Below, piece by piece: positions 53,641 to 63,030 of a stretch of DNA of 64,000 nt (position 1 is its first letter; each line of letters starts with the position of its first letter). The translations under genes were made by a program, and so were the position numbers. Origin of the DNA: Chondrus crispus. Its lineage: Eukaryota > Rhodophyta > Florideophyceae > Gigartinales > Gigartinaceae. The notes under the pieces were generated by a model. That model was given only the letters and a program-made list of their open reading frames with translations. It made no database searches and was not told the origin of the DNA. The stretch lies in the NCBI RefSeq assembly GCF_000350225.1, contig NW_005179054.1, forward strand, positions 24,487-88,486, given 5' to 3'.

Positions 53641-54810
53641 ATGGCCTCCCGCTCCGTCGCGCTCTTCGTCGCCCCCTCGCCGCTTCTCCTCTCGCGCGCA
53701 CGCTCTCTCCCGCGCCCCCGCCGCCGCGTCCGCACCCCCGCAGGCACTCTCGCCCCCATGGTCTTCATCCTCGACTGGCTCTTTCCGCGTGCCGGCCGCC
53801 CGCAGCGCGACGGGCCCATCGCGCCGCCCGAAAAGCACGTCGTCCTCGGCACGTCTCCGGCGCAGCCGGAGGGAGGGTGGAAACCGCCGCTTGAGCAAGC
53901 CATCTTCGGCCTCGGATGGTGCGTCCCCTTGTCACGCTTGCTGCTCATATGTGCCGATGAATCTCCGCTCTGACCATGACTTTTCTCTGTCACTTGTCAA
54001 TCCCGAAACAGTTTCTGGGGTGCAGAGCGTAAGTTCTGGACCGCGCCGGGCGTGCACACTACCAGTGTCGGGTATGCCGGTGGCATGGTGCCCAACCCCC
54101 GTTACCGCCCTGTCTGTTCCGGTCGCACCGGTCACGCTGAGGTACGCCATACATTCCCGAGCTGCAGTGACTGTTTTCTTTGTGAATGTTTGATGCTGTA
54201 CCGCCTTGTATTGACGCATGAAAGATTTCTTGCCCCTCGATTTGCTCGTCCAGGTCGTCAACGTGGTCTTTGACCAATCGAAGACCTCCTTTGAGGACAT
54301 GCTCGACATTTTCTGGGATGCCCACGATCCCACCACTAAGAATAGACAGGGAAATGATGTCGGCTCGCAATATAGTACGTTGTCTATAGATAATTGGCTA
54401 CAGCATCGCCAAAATTGTATCCACACCCATGCCCGCTAACTCCATTCCCCCCCGTACTGCACAGGATCCGCAATCTTCTATTATAACGACGCACAAAGAA
54501 AGCTTGCCGAGCAAACGCGCGATCATTTTAACGATCTTCTCAAGGAAGCCGGCCGGAACGCCTGCACTACAGAGATCAAGCCCGCTGGAAAGTACTATTT
54601 TGCTGAAGAATATCGTATGTTTTTTCACTTCAGCAAAGCGTCTGCGCCTCCTCCTTGTCGCTGTTTGCCATTGAAAGTACTCACAGCTGTGTCCCATGCG
54701 AAATCCTCTGCATCACAGATCAGCAATACCTGCATAAGAACCCAACAGGGTATTGCGGCTTGGGAGGCACCGGCCTGTACCGCCCGCTTAAGAAAGCGGC
54801 TTCCGAGTAA
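53641..54810 (+). CDS. MSRA: Peptide methionine sulfoxide reductase A, five exons
   Basis: Exons: 53641-53918, 54012-54141, 54254-54374, 54465-54614 and 54719-54810. All introns are GT..AG and 90-112 nt. The spliced length is 771 nt (256 aa). MsrA reduces methionine-S-sulfoxide in proteins with thioredoxin. Residues 1-45 are Ser/Arg/Pro-rich and hydrophobic, consistent with a plastid or mitochondrial transit peptide. The catalytic domain follows: [16 protein letters not shown] (catalytic Cys about 93), [42 protein letters not shown], and the C-terminal YCGLGGTG with a probable recycling Cys. The catalytic Cys codon is split TG|T by intron 1. An internal ATG (53758) could give a shorter, untargeted form. 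Confidence 0.93.
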
Positions 54811-56134
54811 GCTCCCCAACTTGCACATATCATGTGCTATATGCTTTATGCTGACTTTGTTGGCTAATAGAGTGAAATATAAACGAATAGATAAGAAAAT
54901 GAGTGCAGGATAGAAGCTGAGCACAGCGTCTGGGCACAGCGGGTCCGAAGAGAAGCAGCGAATTTGGCCTCATAGATCGCTGACGTAGATTTCTGCACAG
55001 TGACAAATCGCATGATGCACAATCGATACCGTAATTATCAAAAATCTGGACGAACCGAGATTGAATGAATTGCGAATCATAAGCGTTAGCAACTGACATC
55101 ATCGTACGGAACAGGACATATCTGCGCCAGTTAGAGCTCTCCTCCCTGTTTCCATCCTGCCATGACGGATGTGGAACATACCTTGCATGCATGACGTCAT
55201 TCTTCCGTTACACTCCTCCACTCCTACGCCCAGATCATGCCTCTTAGTCTACCTTCATCGACCCTGTACAGTACTGCTATTGCATAGAGCGAGCAGTTTC
55301 TTTCGTATCCCGCCGCTGATCCCATCCAAGCAGGAGACATAGTTCTTGATCGAAGAGCCTCTCCGCACAAGAAAAAGTCTTCGCTCGCAGCGGCCCTTAT
55401 TTGTTTCCGTCACACTCTTAACAAACATTTGTTACACAAAGATAGCTGTTTCTGTCGCAGATCAGGTCGGTATGGGGGCGACACAAAAAACGGGGTTTAA
55501 AATGTTCTTGTTACCCACCGTATCCTCTTGCCCTTCTGCATGTGACCATGCCTGCATGCCAGCTCAATGAAGGGATATACCGGCACAGCTTGCGGGGCCC
55601 ACAAAAGAGTTTCTTAGTCTTTGTGAAGACACAGTGTGTGAGAAAGGGTACGAGGAAGGTCGAGTATCAACGCATTGGAAGTCCGGCTTCTCATGTTTGC
55701 ACAATTCGCAGAATATGGGAAAATTCGCCCCACATCCAGACATAAAGTGCGTGATGAAACTTAGAAGTGCTGTACGACGCTTCATTATCCTTCTGTCGTG
55801 ATGCGCCGAAATTCAGAAGATCGTGTAGTTGATGTTATATTGTAACAGGAGGTTCCATGAATTCGGTCAACGTTTTGATATGCCTTTACGCCCTTGCAGG
55901 CTCCGGCTTCAATGTTGCGATCAACCGGCGTTGAGTATGGCGTAACTTTGGTCGTGGTTTCTTGAATCGCATTGATTCAACTTTTCCGGTGAGTCACTTA
56001 TGTGATGAATACGGCTACTGGCATTGCTACAAGACCATTTTAATGCTGTCAAGTTCGACGATTAGTGGATATACTGCAATGTAGGCCTACTACTCAAGCG
56101 TCTTCGCTTGCATCTCACTCGATGAGGTTTCAGC
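54811..56134. other. Intergenic, no gene seen
   Basis: Short ORFs only, none with recognisable features. Contains CTGTACAGTACTG near 55264. Confidence 0.5.
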
Positions 56135-57019
56135 CTAGCTACAGCTAGAGGACCCGCCGAAACTAGAAGTTCCAGGAGGGCAGGGTCTGCATGTCGAAGC
56201 AGCAGCTGCTCCAGTTGTGGTGCTAAATGTGTTTGCAGGACAATCTAAACAGGACTCTTGTCCGCGCCTCGGCTGGAAGCGACCAGCACGGCACTTGGAG
56301 CAGGTGGAAAGTCCGGAAATGATAGCAAACGTTCCTGGTCGGCATTGCTTGCATGTTGATCTACTAGTTGCTCCTTCTCTCGTACTGAAAGTCCCTTTCG
56401 GACAATCGATGCATGAGGCTTGCCCCGGCCTCGGCTGGAAGCGACCAGCGCGGCACTTGGAGCAGGTGGAAAGTCCGGAAATGATAGCAACCGTTCCTGG
56501 TCGGCATTGCTTGCATGTTGATCTACTAGTTGCTCCTTCTCTCGTACTGAAAGTCCCTTTCGGACAATCGATGCATGAGTCTTTCCCCGCCTTCGGCTGG
56601 AAGCGACCAGCACGGCACTTGGAGCAGGTGGAAAGTCCGGAAATGATAGCAACCGTTCCTGGTCGGCATTGCTTGCATGTTGATCTACTAGTTGCTCCTT
56701 CTCTCGTACTGAAAGTCCCTTTCGGACAATCGATGCAGGAGTCTTTCCCCGGCCTCGGCTGGAAGCGACCAGCGCGGCACTTGGAGCAGGTGGAAAGTCC
56801 CGGAATGATGGCGAACGTTCCTGGCGGACATGGTCGACAGGATGATCGACCCACATCCGGCTGGATGCTACCCGCCGGACATTTTGTGCACGGTTCAGAG
56901 CCGGTCGGACTTCTACTGCCACGACGACAGAGTGCTTCTCCTCCGAGTATTTGTCCTCCGGCAAGGTACAAATGCATGACCACAGAGAAGAGCGCACATA
57001 GGGAAGTATTTTTCATCAT
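56135..57019 (-). CDS. Secreted Cys-rich repeat protein (GCC2/GCC3, ephrin-receptor-like repeats)
   Basis: 294 aa from ATG 57019. Residues 1-22 are a hydrophobic signal peptide (MMKNTSLCALFSVVMHLYLAGG). The rest is a series of about five repeats of 54 residues built on CXXCPXGTFS..GATSRSTCKQC, then RPGTXAIISGLSTCSKCRAG. This pattern is typical of GCC2/GCC3 (Ephrin_rec_like) modules in extracellular proteins. No transmembrane segment or catalytic domain is visible, so secretion or cell-wall attachment is inferred. The repeats are nearly identical in DNA (162-bp unit), which implies recent expansion or homogenisation. It ends in a Ser/Gly-rich tail. Confidence 0.8.
   Translation of the reverse strand: MMKNTSLCALFSVVMHLYLAGGQILGGEALCRRGSRSPTGSEPCTKCPAGSIQPDVGRSSCRPCPPGTFAIIPGLSTCSKCRAGRFQPRPGKDSCIDCPKGTFSTREGATSRSTCKQCRPGTVAIISGLSTCSKCRAGRFQPKAGKDSCIDCPKGTFSTREGATSRSTCKQCRPGTVAIISGLSTCSKCRAGRFQPRPGQASCIDCPKGTFSTREGATSRSTCKQCRPGTFAIISGLSTCSKCRAGRFQPRRGQESCLDCPANTFSTTTGAAAASTCRPCPPGTSSFGGSSSCS
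56251..56830. repeat. 162-bp tandem repeats inside the Cys-rich gene
   Basis: About 3.5 nearly identical copies. The landmark CTCGGCTGGAAGCGACCAG (TTCGGC in one copy) recurs at 162-bp spacing near 56266, 56428, 56590 and 56752. Confidence 0.9.
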
Positions 57020-59134
57020 TCAACAGATGCCGTGTTCAAAGCACTCTGACAACTATTGAATGGCGACCGGTGAAGGCATGGCTGCTGCCGAGAGGTTTGA
57101 TTCCGGCCGATGATATAGGCGGTTTCGAGTACAAACTTTGGATCCGCGAAACCAAAAAGGGCCGGTCACACATCGCGTGGCAGTTGACAGAAATACGAAC
57201 TGATCTCGTTGTACGAGAACAAGGTCATGCTGGTCATAGGGCTTGATAGGAAGCATTTTATGCTCCAGTATACAGTACTGTACACGGAGGCGTCATTGTG
57301 ACGCCGCTACGTGTTCAAAGATTGCATCAGGCAGATGGACATGTCGTTTAGATGCTGGGTGATGGCTGGAAAGGGACATGCTCATGTCCTTTGTCCTGTA
57401 TAAGCCAGTCAGTTCTGCAAAATAGTGATTCATGAGGTTAGTTGTTTCATATGGTTGCTAATCTATGAGGTGATTCTCCCCTACGAGAAGTGTACGATTA
57501 CCGATGCAGATTGGAGGAAGGTGCGCCCACAGTACAATATGGGAGTACCGTATGGACTCAATACTGTACTGTACTGTACCAAGGGTACTGTATACTTCTA
57601 ACACGGCCTTCGTCGAATTATCAGCACTAGTGGATGATGTGCCCTCGGCATGCTCGTACCGAAGAAAACGAACTTGCTCAGGAGGCACTTTGCAAGGGTG
57701 AGCAGTGCCCATAGGCTTCACAAGCAAATTCGTTTTGGAAGGATCATAACACAGTGCGAAAAGAATTGCTGCTGTCTTTCCAAAAGCTATCCGAAAGGGT
57801 GCTTCTGTACCTCACAGTAAACTTTAGTTCGCTTTGCGCACCGTAGTTGTTCGAATTAAAATGGCAAGCGCTATTACCCAGGGGTAGAGCGTATCATCTT
57901 GTGATGGCCCCACCCTATCCCATTTGTTTGAAATCATGCCGCTGCTGTCCCCGCTTCTGACCGAGCACTGCTTTACAGTACTGCCGACAACTCACTCGAA
58001 CACCCACAGGGTTACAGTTGCATGAGTAGTTGATTCACCCTCCCGTAGCACAGGCGTTTTTGTAACACTACGCGTCGAATGATTCTTAGAACTTTCGAAG
58101 CATTAGGAGATATGATTGCCGTTTTATAAAAAGTGTGAAAATGCAATAACAAGTAGAGCAGTAGTCGTCGCGGATACGCATCAAAAAGGTGAAAACAAAC
58201 AAAAAATGAGTCTCACGATTTCTTCTGAGGACGTCGATGGCCCAGTCTTCGACGAAAGCCTCTGAGCTCATTTGTATACAATTACAATGGAAAAGTAAGA
58301 CTCTGCGGATGCGAGCGGGCAACCCTAGCCATATGTAGCCAGCTATGTTTGGGTAAGCAACCTCGCCGAAAACAGTTGATGTTCTACAGGTTATCACAGC
58401 ATAGAAATACACGTGTAGGACGTGCGCTCCGCCGTCGCCGGAGCGGCGTGCCAACCATAGCGGAAGTAGTTAGCTAGGCCAAGCTAAGAAACCAATGGAT
58501 TTAAGCACCCAGTTGCCTTTTTAAACGGGCGCTCTTTAAACGGGCGTTCTGGTTTCGAAGTTACCAATACAGAACGATTCAAGGTTGCTTAAAAAAGCTT
58601 CTTTGCCAAGCTTTTCTAAGACTGACTGGAAAGGAAACGCACTTCTCACGAAAACCCGTCTTTCCGCAACACAGAGGTCAAGTACGGTGGCGAGGGTATC
58701 CTTCCCCTTCTCATCCAGAAAGCACAAGTCCAAAAACAATAAATTGAAAAGTAACCCCGCATGAGGTCACTTGTCATCCAGTCACTACGTACTGAATGGT
58801 ACCACCCGTGGCACGAACGGAACGTCTCTAGCGGATAGATTTTGATTTGGAGCAACAAACCTTGACCGGCTGCGTCAAAGCGGCGAGATAACTATAGGGT
58901 TAGAATGCAGGCATGTGGCGATCTGTTCCTCGAAAACTAAATCAATGTGAGTGGTTCTGTCTGGGCGTCAACTTAATTTACGACGCGACACATTCCACCC
59001 CCGTCAAAACCAGGCTCGAAGAGTAGGTCGCTTTCGTTCTGTACAATGGCAAACGCCCATGCTCCCCTTTCCCCGGCAAGGCGAATACGCTCCCCCTGGC
59101 GCGGCATGCCTTTCGTAGGGCTTGAAGCCCGATT
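57020..59134. other. Intergenic, no gene supported
   Basis: Only short ORFs on both strands. Contains TACTGTAC-type palindromes near 57267, 57570 and 57973, and a decayed tRNA-like segment near 57885 that does not fold properly. Confidence 0.45.
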
Positions 59135-60082
59135 TCAAAAGTTGAAGAGAATGCGATCTTCCGGCACGCCCTGCTCCAGCAAGTAGTTCTTGACTTCTAT
59201 GGTCATGTCCTTCTTTCCGCATAGCAAGGCTGCGGTCTGCCTCGGATGTGGCACGCCAATATCCTTCAAGGCTTCCTGCACGTAGCCGGTCCTCCCGGTC
59301 CAGGGCTCTTTGCTCTCGTCCGGGCGCGACATGACGGGAATGACCTCGACGCCGTCGCCCTTCCACAGGACGAAGCGATCCATATAGGCCATGCGCTCCG
59401 GATACCACGCGCCATAAAACAGCTTGACGGAGCGGCGCTGCCGAATATTGAGCCCGTTCAGCATGGACTCGATGACGGCGCGGATCGGGGCAATCCCGCT
59501 CCCCGTCGCGAACAGCAGCAAGTCGAGCGGCTTGTCCTCCTCCGGAATGGGGGGGTAGCTAAGCAAGTCGAGCTTCGCGGTGGGAAACCCGTTGCCACCC
59601 ACGGGCGAGACCTGCACGTCGTCCCCTGGCTTCACCTCCGCCAGCCACCGCGTGGCGTCGGTGTCCTTGATCAAGAACTCAAAGACACCCTGCACGTTCG
59701 GGGCGGACGAAATGGCGAGGAAGGCCGGCTTGGTGTCGTCGCCCGGGCGGAGCTGTACGTACATGCCGGGGACGCGGTAGGCGTCGCAGAGCGAGCCCTT
59801 CTCCAGCGTGGTGCCGACGTCCAGCACGAGGTAGCGGTGGGCCTCCCAGAGGGAGGAGTTTTCGAGCACCGACACGACGTTCCAGGCGGTCTGCTGCTGG
59901 GTCTGGGCCGCGAGCGCGACGACGCGGGCGCGCGGGCGCGCGGCGGCGGCGAGCGAATGAGGGCGCCGCAGCGGGCGGCGCGCCACTAGCGCGCAGGGGC
60001 GCGTGGACACTAGACCACGCGAGGATGGGGCAAGGATCGGGTGGCCTAGCGCGCCCACGAAGGCGGCGCACGTGCGCCGCAT
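59135..60082 (-). CDS. FNR-family FAD/NAD(P)-binding oxidoreductase, probably plastid-targeted
   Basis: The frame is open to 60235, but ATG 60082 gives MRRTCAAFVGALGHPILAPSS, a better start. The first about 65 residues are Ala/Arg/Ser-rich (ARRPLRRPHSLAAAARPRARVVALAAQ), as in a plastid transit peptide. Then comes a flavin-binding barrel (VPGMYVQLRPGDDTKPAFLAISSAP), followed by the NAD(P)-binding domain (LLLFATGSGIAPIRAVIES, KLFYGAWYPERMAYMDRF, TAALLCGKKDM) and a C-terminal RILFNF. About 316 aa. It resembles the stand-alone ferredoxin-reductase-like flavoproteins of plant plastids rather than photosynthetic FNR. The electron donor and acceptor are unknown. Confidence 0.85.
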   Translation of the reverse strand: MRRTCAAFVGALGHPILAPSSRGLVSTRPCALVARRPLRRPHSLAAAARPRARVVALAAQTQQQTAWNVVSVLENSSLWEAHRYLVLDVGTTLEKGSLCDAYRVPGMYVQLRPGDDTKPAFLAISSAPNVQGVFEFLIKDTDATRWLAEVKPGDDVQVSPVGGNGFPTAKLDLLSYPPIPEEDKPLDLLLFATGSGIAPIRAVIESMLNGLNIRQRRSVKLFYGAWYPERMAYMDRFVLWKGDGVEVIPVMSRPDESKEPWTGRTGYVQEALKDIGVPHPRQTAALLCGKKDMTIEVKNYLLEQGVPEDRILFNF

Positions 60083-60399
60083 GGTGGTGATGGCGGGGGC
60101 AGCGGGGGCGAGGGAGGAATGGAGATGCCGGGGAGCGGAAGGGGGTTCGGGAAGAGGGATGTGCGGTGGGGATGCAAAATATAAGGTGCAATTGGGTGGC
60201 GAGTGGTTTGATCTCACGAAGAGGAGGGGTGCCATATGGGGTGACGGTCCGCCGCTTTACAGTGACAGTTCATGCGAAGTAGACTTGGAGCTTGATTGAT
60301 CCGCTTAATCCAGTTGTGGGCATGATCCATTCACTCGGAACTGTGGGGACATGTAGGAGACGTGTGTGGCGGGAGAGACGCTCTCCAGATTCGGTCCTT

Positions 60400-60517
60400 G
60401 AAAAGCCTTGTCCGCACTTGTACCTGAAGCCAACGATACGAGTAAGCAGTCGTGTTCAAAGCCTTGTCCGCACTTGTCCTTGAAACCAACAACGATACAC
60501 GTAAGCAGTCGTGTTCA
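60400..60517. repeat. Imperfect ~60-bp tandem duplication
   Basis: AAGCCTTGTCCGCACTTGT and GTAAGCAGTCGTGTTC each occur twice at about 60-bp spacing (from about 60400 and 60457). Confidence 0.8.
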
Positions 60518-60532
60518 CGTATACAATCGTAG

Positions 60533-60606
60533 TACTGTACGGGTACCCGTACAGTATGTCTGCAACCGTACACAGTACCCTTGGTACTGTGTACGGTTGC
60601 AGACAT
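60533..60606. repeat. Two adjacent perfect palindromes
   Basis: 60533-60556 is a 24-bp uninterrupted palindrome centred on GGGTACCC. 60556-60606 is a hairpin with exact 24-bp arms (60556-60579 and 60583-60606) and a 3-base loop. Confidence 0.95.
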
Positions 60607-61069
60607 CCTCCTCATGTTCGGCATTTGTTGGATGAAGCCCAAGCGAACCAACATACTGTACATTTGCTACAGGGTCTTGCTTCCAGTTGCCGATACCGTA
60701 CCTTCAAGTTGAAACTGTCCTCCATTACCTTGACGACCTTCCTCTTCCCCTCGCAGACATCCCTTCAACCCTTCTACGCCAATTCCGTATGGTCTTCACA
60801 CCTAAATGAATTTACATCCATTCCAGATGATGCAATACGTCACGCCTTCCCGTCTCGATGCGGAAATGGCGAGAAAATGCTCTTTTTTTTATTTTGCTCC
60901 ACTACAGTAACACATCCGTCATCGCCAGCGCGGCACCCACCCCAAGTCTCTACAGTATGTAAACGTAATTTACGCCGTCATCCAACGCCGTCATCCAGCG
61001 CCACACTCGCGACGCCGTCCGCACATACCCGCTCTCCCCACCCACCTCCCGCCACGTCCCTCCGCGACC

Positions 61070-62923
61070 ATGACGCCACCCCGCGAGTGTCTCTACCTGA
61101 CGCTGGGCCTGCCGCAGACAGCCACGACGTCTGAAATCCGCAAAGCGTACCGTCTGCAGGCGCTGTCGCACCACCCGGACAAGAACCCGTCGCAGCCTGC
61201 GGCGGCGGCGGAGCGCTTCAAGGCTGTGCAGCACGCCTACTCGGTGCTCTCGGACGACCATGAGCGCGCGTGGTACGACGCGCACCGCTCGCAGATCCTG
61301 CGCGGCCACGACCCCGCGGCGTCCGGCGCGGACGCGCAGCCCGAGGCGGCCGATGCCACCGGCGTCGACCTCTTCGCCTGCTTCTCGTCCGCGGCGTACA
61401 GGGGCTTTGCGGACGGCCCGGGCGGCTTTTACGCCGTTTATGCCGACGTCTTCGACCGTCTCTGGCAGGAGGAAGTCGATGAGATGGCGCGCCAGGGCCA
61501 GCGCGTGCCCGCGTCGGCCGCGTTTGGAGGCATGAACGCCGATTGGGACGCCGTGCGCGCGTTTTATACCAGGTGGGATGCCTTTTCTTCGGTCAAGTCG
61601 TTTGCGTTCGCAGACAAGTGGAACCTGGGCGAGGCTCCCAATAGGGAGGTGCGCAGGCTTATGGAGAAGGATAACAAGAAGGCTCGCGCCGCCGTGCGGA
61701 AGGAATTTATTTCCACGGTCCGCGAGTTGGCCGCGTTTGTGAAGAAGAGAGACCCACGCGTGGTTCGGCGGAGAAGAGAGGAGCAGCAAGTGCAGGAAAA
61801 GAGGCAGGAGCTGGTCAAGGAGAGACAGCGGGCCAAGGCTCGTTTGAGGAAGGATAATGCCGAGCAGATGAGGGCCGCGAGAGATGAGGCCCTGGAGGAG
61901 GATGCCGACGGACTAGATCAGATTCTTGAGGCGCTGGCTTTGGACGAGAGAATAGAGGCGGATAACAAAAGGGCGAAGAAAAAGAGGCGCGGGAAGAAAG
62001 CCGTGATCTCCTACTCAGAGGACGAGGCTTCTACGTCGGAAGCGGAAGGGGAAGAAGATATGGATTCCTTGGACCGGGCTGGAGACAGTGATGGGAATGG
62101 CGGTCCCAGTGACACACGCGTGGGCGATCACAGCAGTGTGCAGGACGATGAGGCTGGTAGCGAACTCGATGAGTTGGAGGACGAGGATGACGAGGGGAAA
62201 GAAGAGGTAGACCTGTATTGTGTCGCCTGTCGAAAACTTTTCAGAAGCGGTCCCCAAAAATCTGACCACGAACGTTCGAAGAAACACAGGTCTGCAGTTG
62301 CCAAACTCAAGCGTGAGTTGCTAAAAGAAGAAAAGGCGTTTGCGAAAGCAAATCCCAGTATGGCTACGGAAACTGTGCTTGGTACGTCCACGGATAGGGC
62401 TGCGGAGGCAGAGGAAAGTGAGCAATTGATCGATGAGGACGAGGAAGAGGCAGAATTCCTGCGCGCACAAGCGAAAAAGTCGAAGAAGAAGCGAAAGAAG
62501 CAATGTGCTCCAACGTTTGTTGATTCCAAACATGATGAGGACGATGGAAGAGAGCTTGCTTCTACAGGCACGGACCCATTGGAGGCGAATGGCAACCTTG
62601 CCTCAGCACATACCCCTGCCAGGGGGGGTCAGAGCGCGACAGACGCAAAGCTTGAAGGCGATAATGCGACTACCAGCGAGGTACTGCAAGAAACGAAGGC
62701 GGTGAAGCTGACGAAAAAGCAACAACGACGGCTTCGCGAGAGAAAGAAAAGGGAAGAGGCAGATGTTGGAAAGCCCGTCACGCCCGCAACTTTGAAATGT
62801 AACGTGTGCAGCGGACAGTTTGGATCCAGAAACAAGCTGATGCGTCACGTTGAGCAAAGTGGTCACGCCTTACACGTATCGGGGACGCCGACATCAAGAC
62901 ATCAAGGACGAATGACGAAATAA
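61070..62923 (+). CDS. DNAJC21: DNAJC21/JJJ1-type J-protein with two zinc fingers
   Basis: 617 aa, single exon. The N-terminal J domain (about 5-70) has the HPD triad at 35-37 (LSHHPDKNPS), for stimulating Hsp70. The characteristic region follows (DLFACFSSAAYRGFADGPGGFYAVYADVF, DAVRAFYTRWDAFSSVKSFAF, WNLGEAPNREVRRLMEKDN), then a long charged coiled coil. A U1-type zinc finger lies at about 382-403 (YCVACRKLFRSGPQKSDHERSKKH), then acidic and Lys-rich regions, then a second C2H2 finger at about 577-600 (CNVCSGQFGSRNKLMRHVEQSGH). This is the full JJJ1 architecture. In yeast and human the protein acts in late cytoplasmic 60S ribosomal subunit maturation. Confidence 0.93.
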   Translation: MTPPRECLYLTLGLPQTATTSEIRKAYRLQALSHHPDKNPSQPAAAAERFKAVQHAYSVLSDDHERAWYDAHRSQILRGHDPAASGADAQPEAADATGVDLFACFSSAAYRGFADGPGGFYAVYADVFDRLWQEEVDEMARQGQRVPASAAFGGMNADWDAVRAFYTRWDAFSSVKSFAFADKWNLGEAPNREVRRLMEKDNKKARAAVRKEFISTVRELAAFVKKRDPRVVRRRREEQQVQEKRQELVKERQRAKARLRKDNAEQMRAARDEALEEDADGLDQILEALALDERIEADNKRAKKKRRGKKAVISYSEDEASTSEAEGEEDMDSLDRAGDSDGNGGPSDTRVGDHSSVQDDEAGSELDELEDEDDEGKEEVDLYCVACRKLFRSGPQKSDHERSKKHRSAVAKLKRELLKEEKAFAKANPSMATETVLGTSTDRAAEAEESEQLIDEDEEEAEFLRAQAKKSKKKRKKQCAPTFVDSKHDEDDGRELASTGTDPLEANGNLASAHTPARGGQSATDAKLEGDNATTSEVLQETKAVKLTKKQQRRLRERKKREEADVGKPVTPATLKCNVCSGQFGSRNKLMRHVEQSGHALHVSGTPTSRHQGRMTK

Positions 62924-63030
62924 ACAGAGTTTCAGGCGACGGTACAGTACCAAGGGTACCAGATGGCTTGGAGTTGCTGCACATGTTTGCAGTGCGAGAC
63001 TGGGCAACGGGAGTTGTGAGTTGTGAGTCA
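62924..63030. other. Short convergent intergenic spacer
   Basis: Contains CAGTACCAAGGGTACC near 62946, a copy of a short palindromic motif also seen at 57577 and 60574. Confidence 0.6.

Noticed and set aside
52996-53898. 300-codon minus-strand ORF spanning the N gap
   Set aside because: It is open only because the gap and GC-rich DNA lack stops. It overlaps MsrA exon 1 on the other strand.
56217-57059. 280-codon plus-strand ORF across the Cys-rich repeat gene
   Set aside because: The repeated DNA keeps the opposite frame open. The minus strand has a signal peptide and regular Cys spacing.
57880-57945. tRNA-His-like segment (GGGGTAGAGCGTATCATCTTGTGATGG)
   Set aside because: The D and anticodon stems do not pair and no T-arm GGTTCRA follows. 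At most a decayed fragment.
58086-58454. 122-codon minus-strand ORF
   Set aside because: Cys/Phe/Tyr composition looks random, with no motif and no supporting context.
60082-60235. Upstream in-frame extension of the FNR-type gene
   Set aside because: The extra 51 residues are Pro/His-rich, and the ATG at 60082 starts a better transit-peptide-like sequence.
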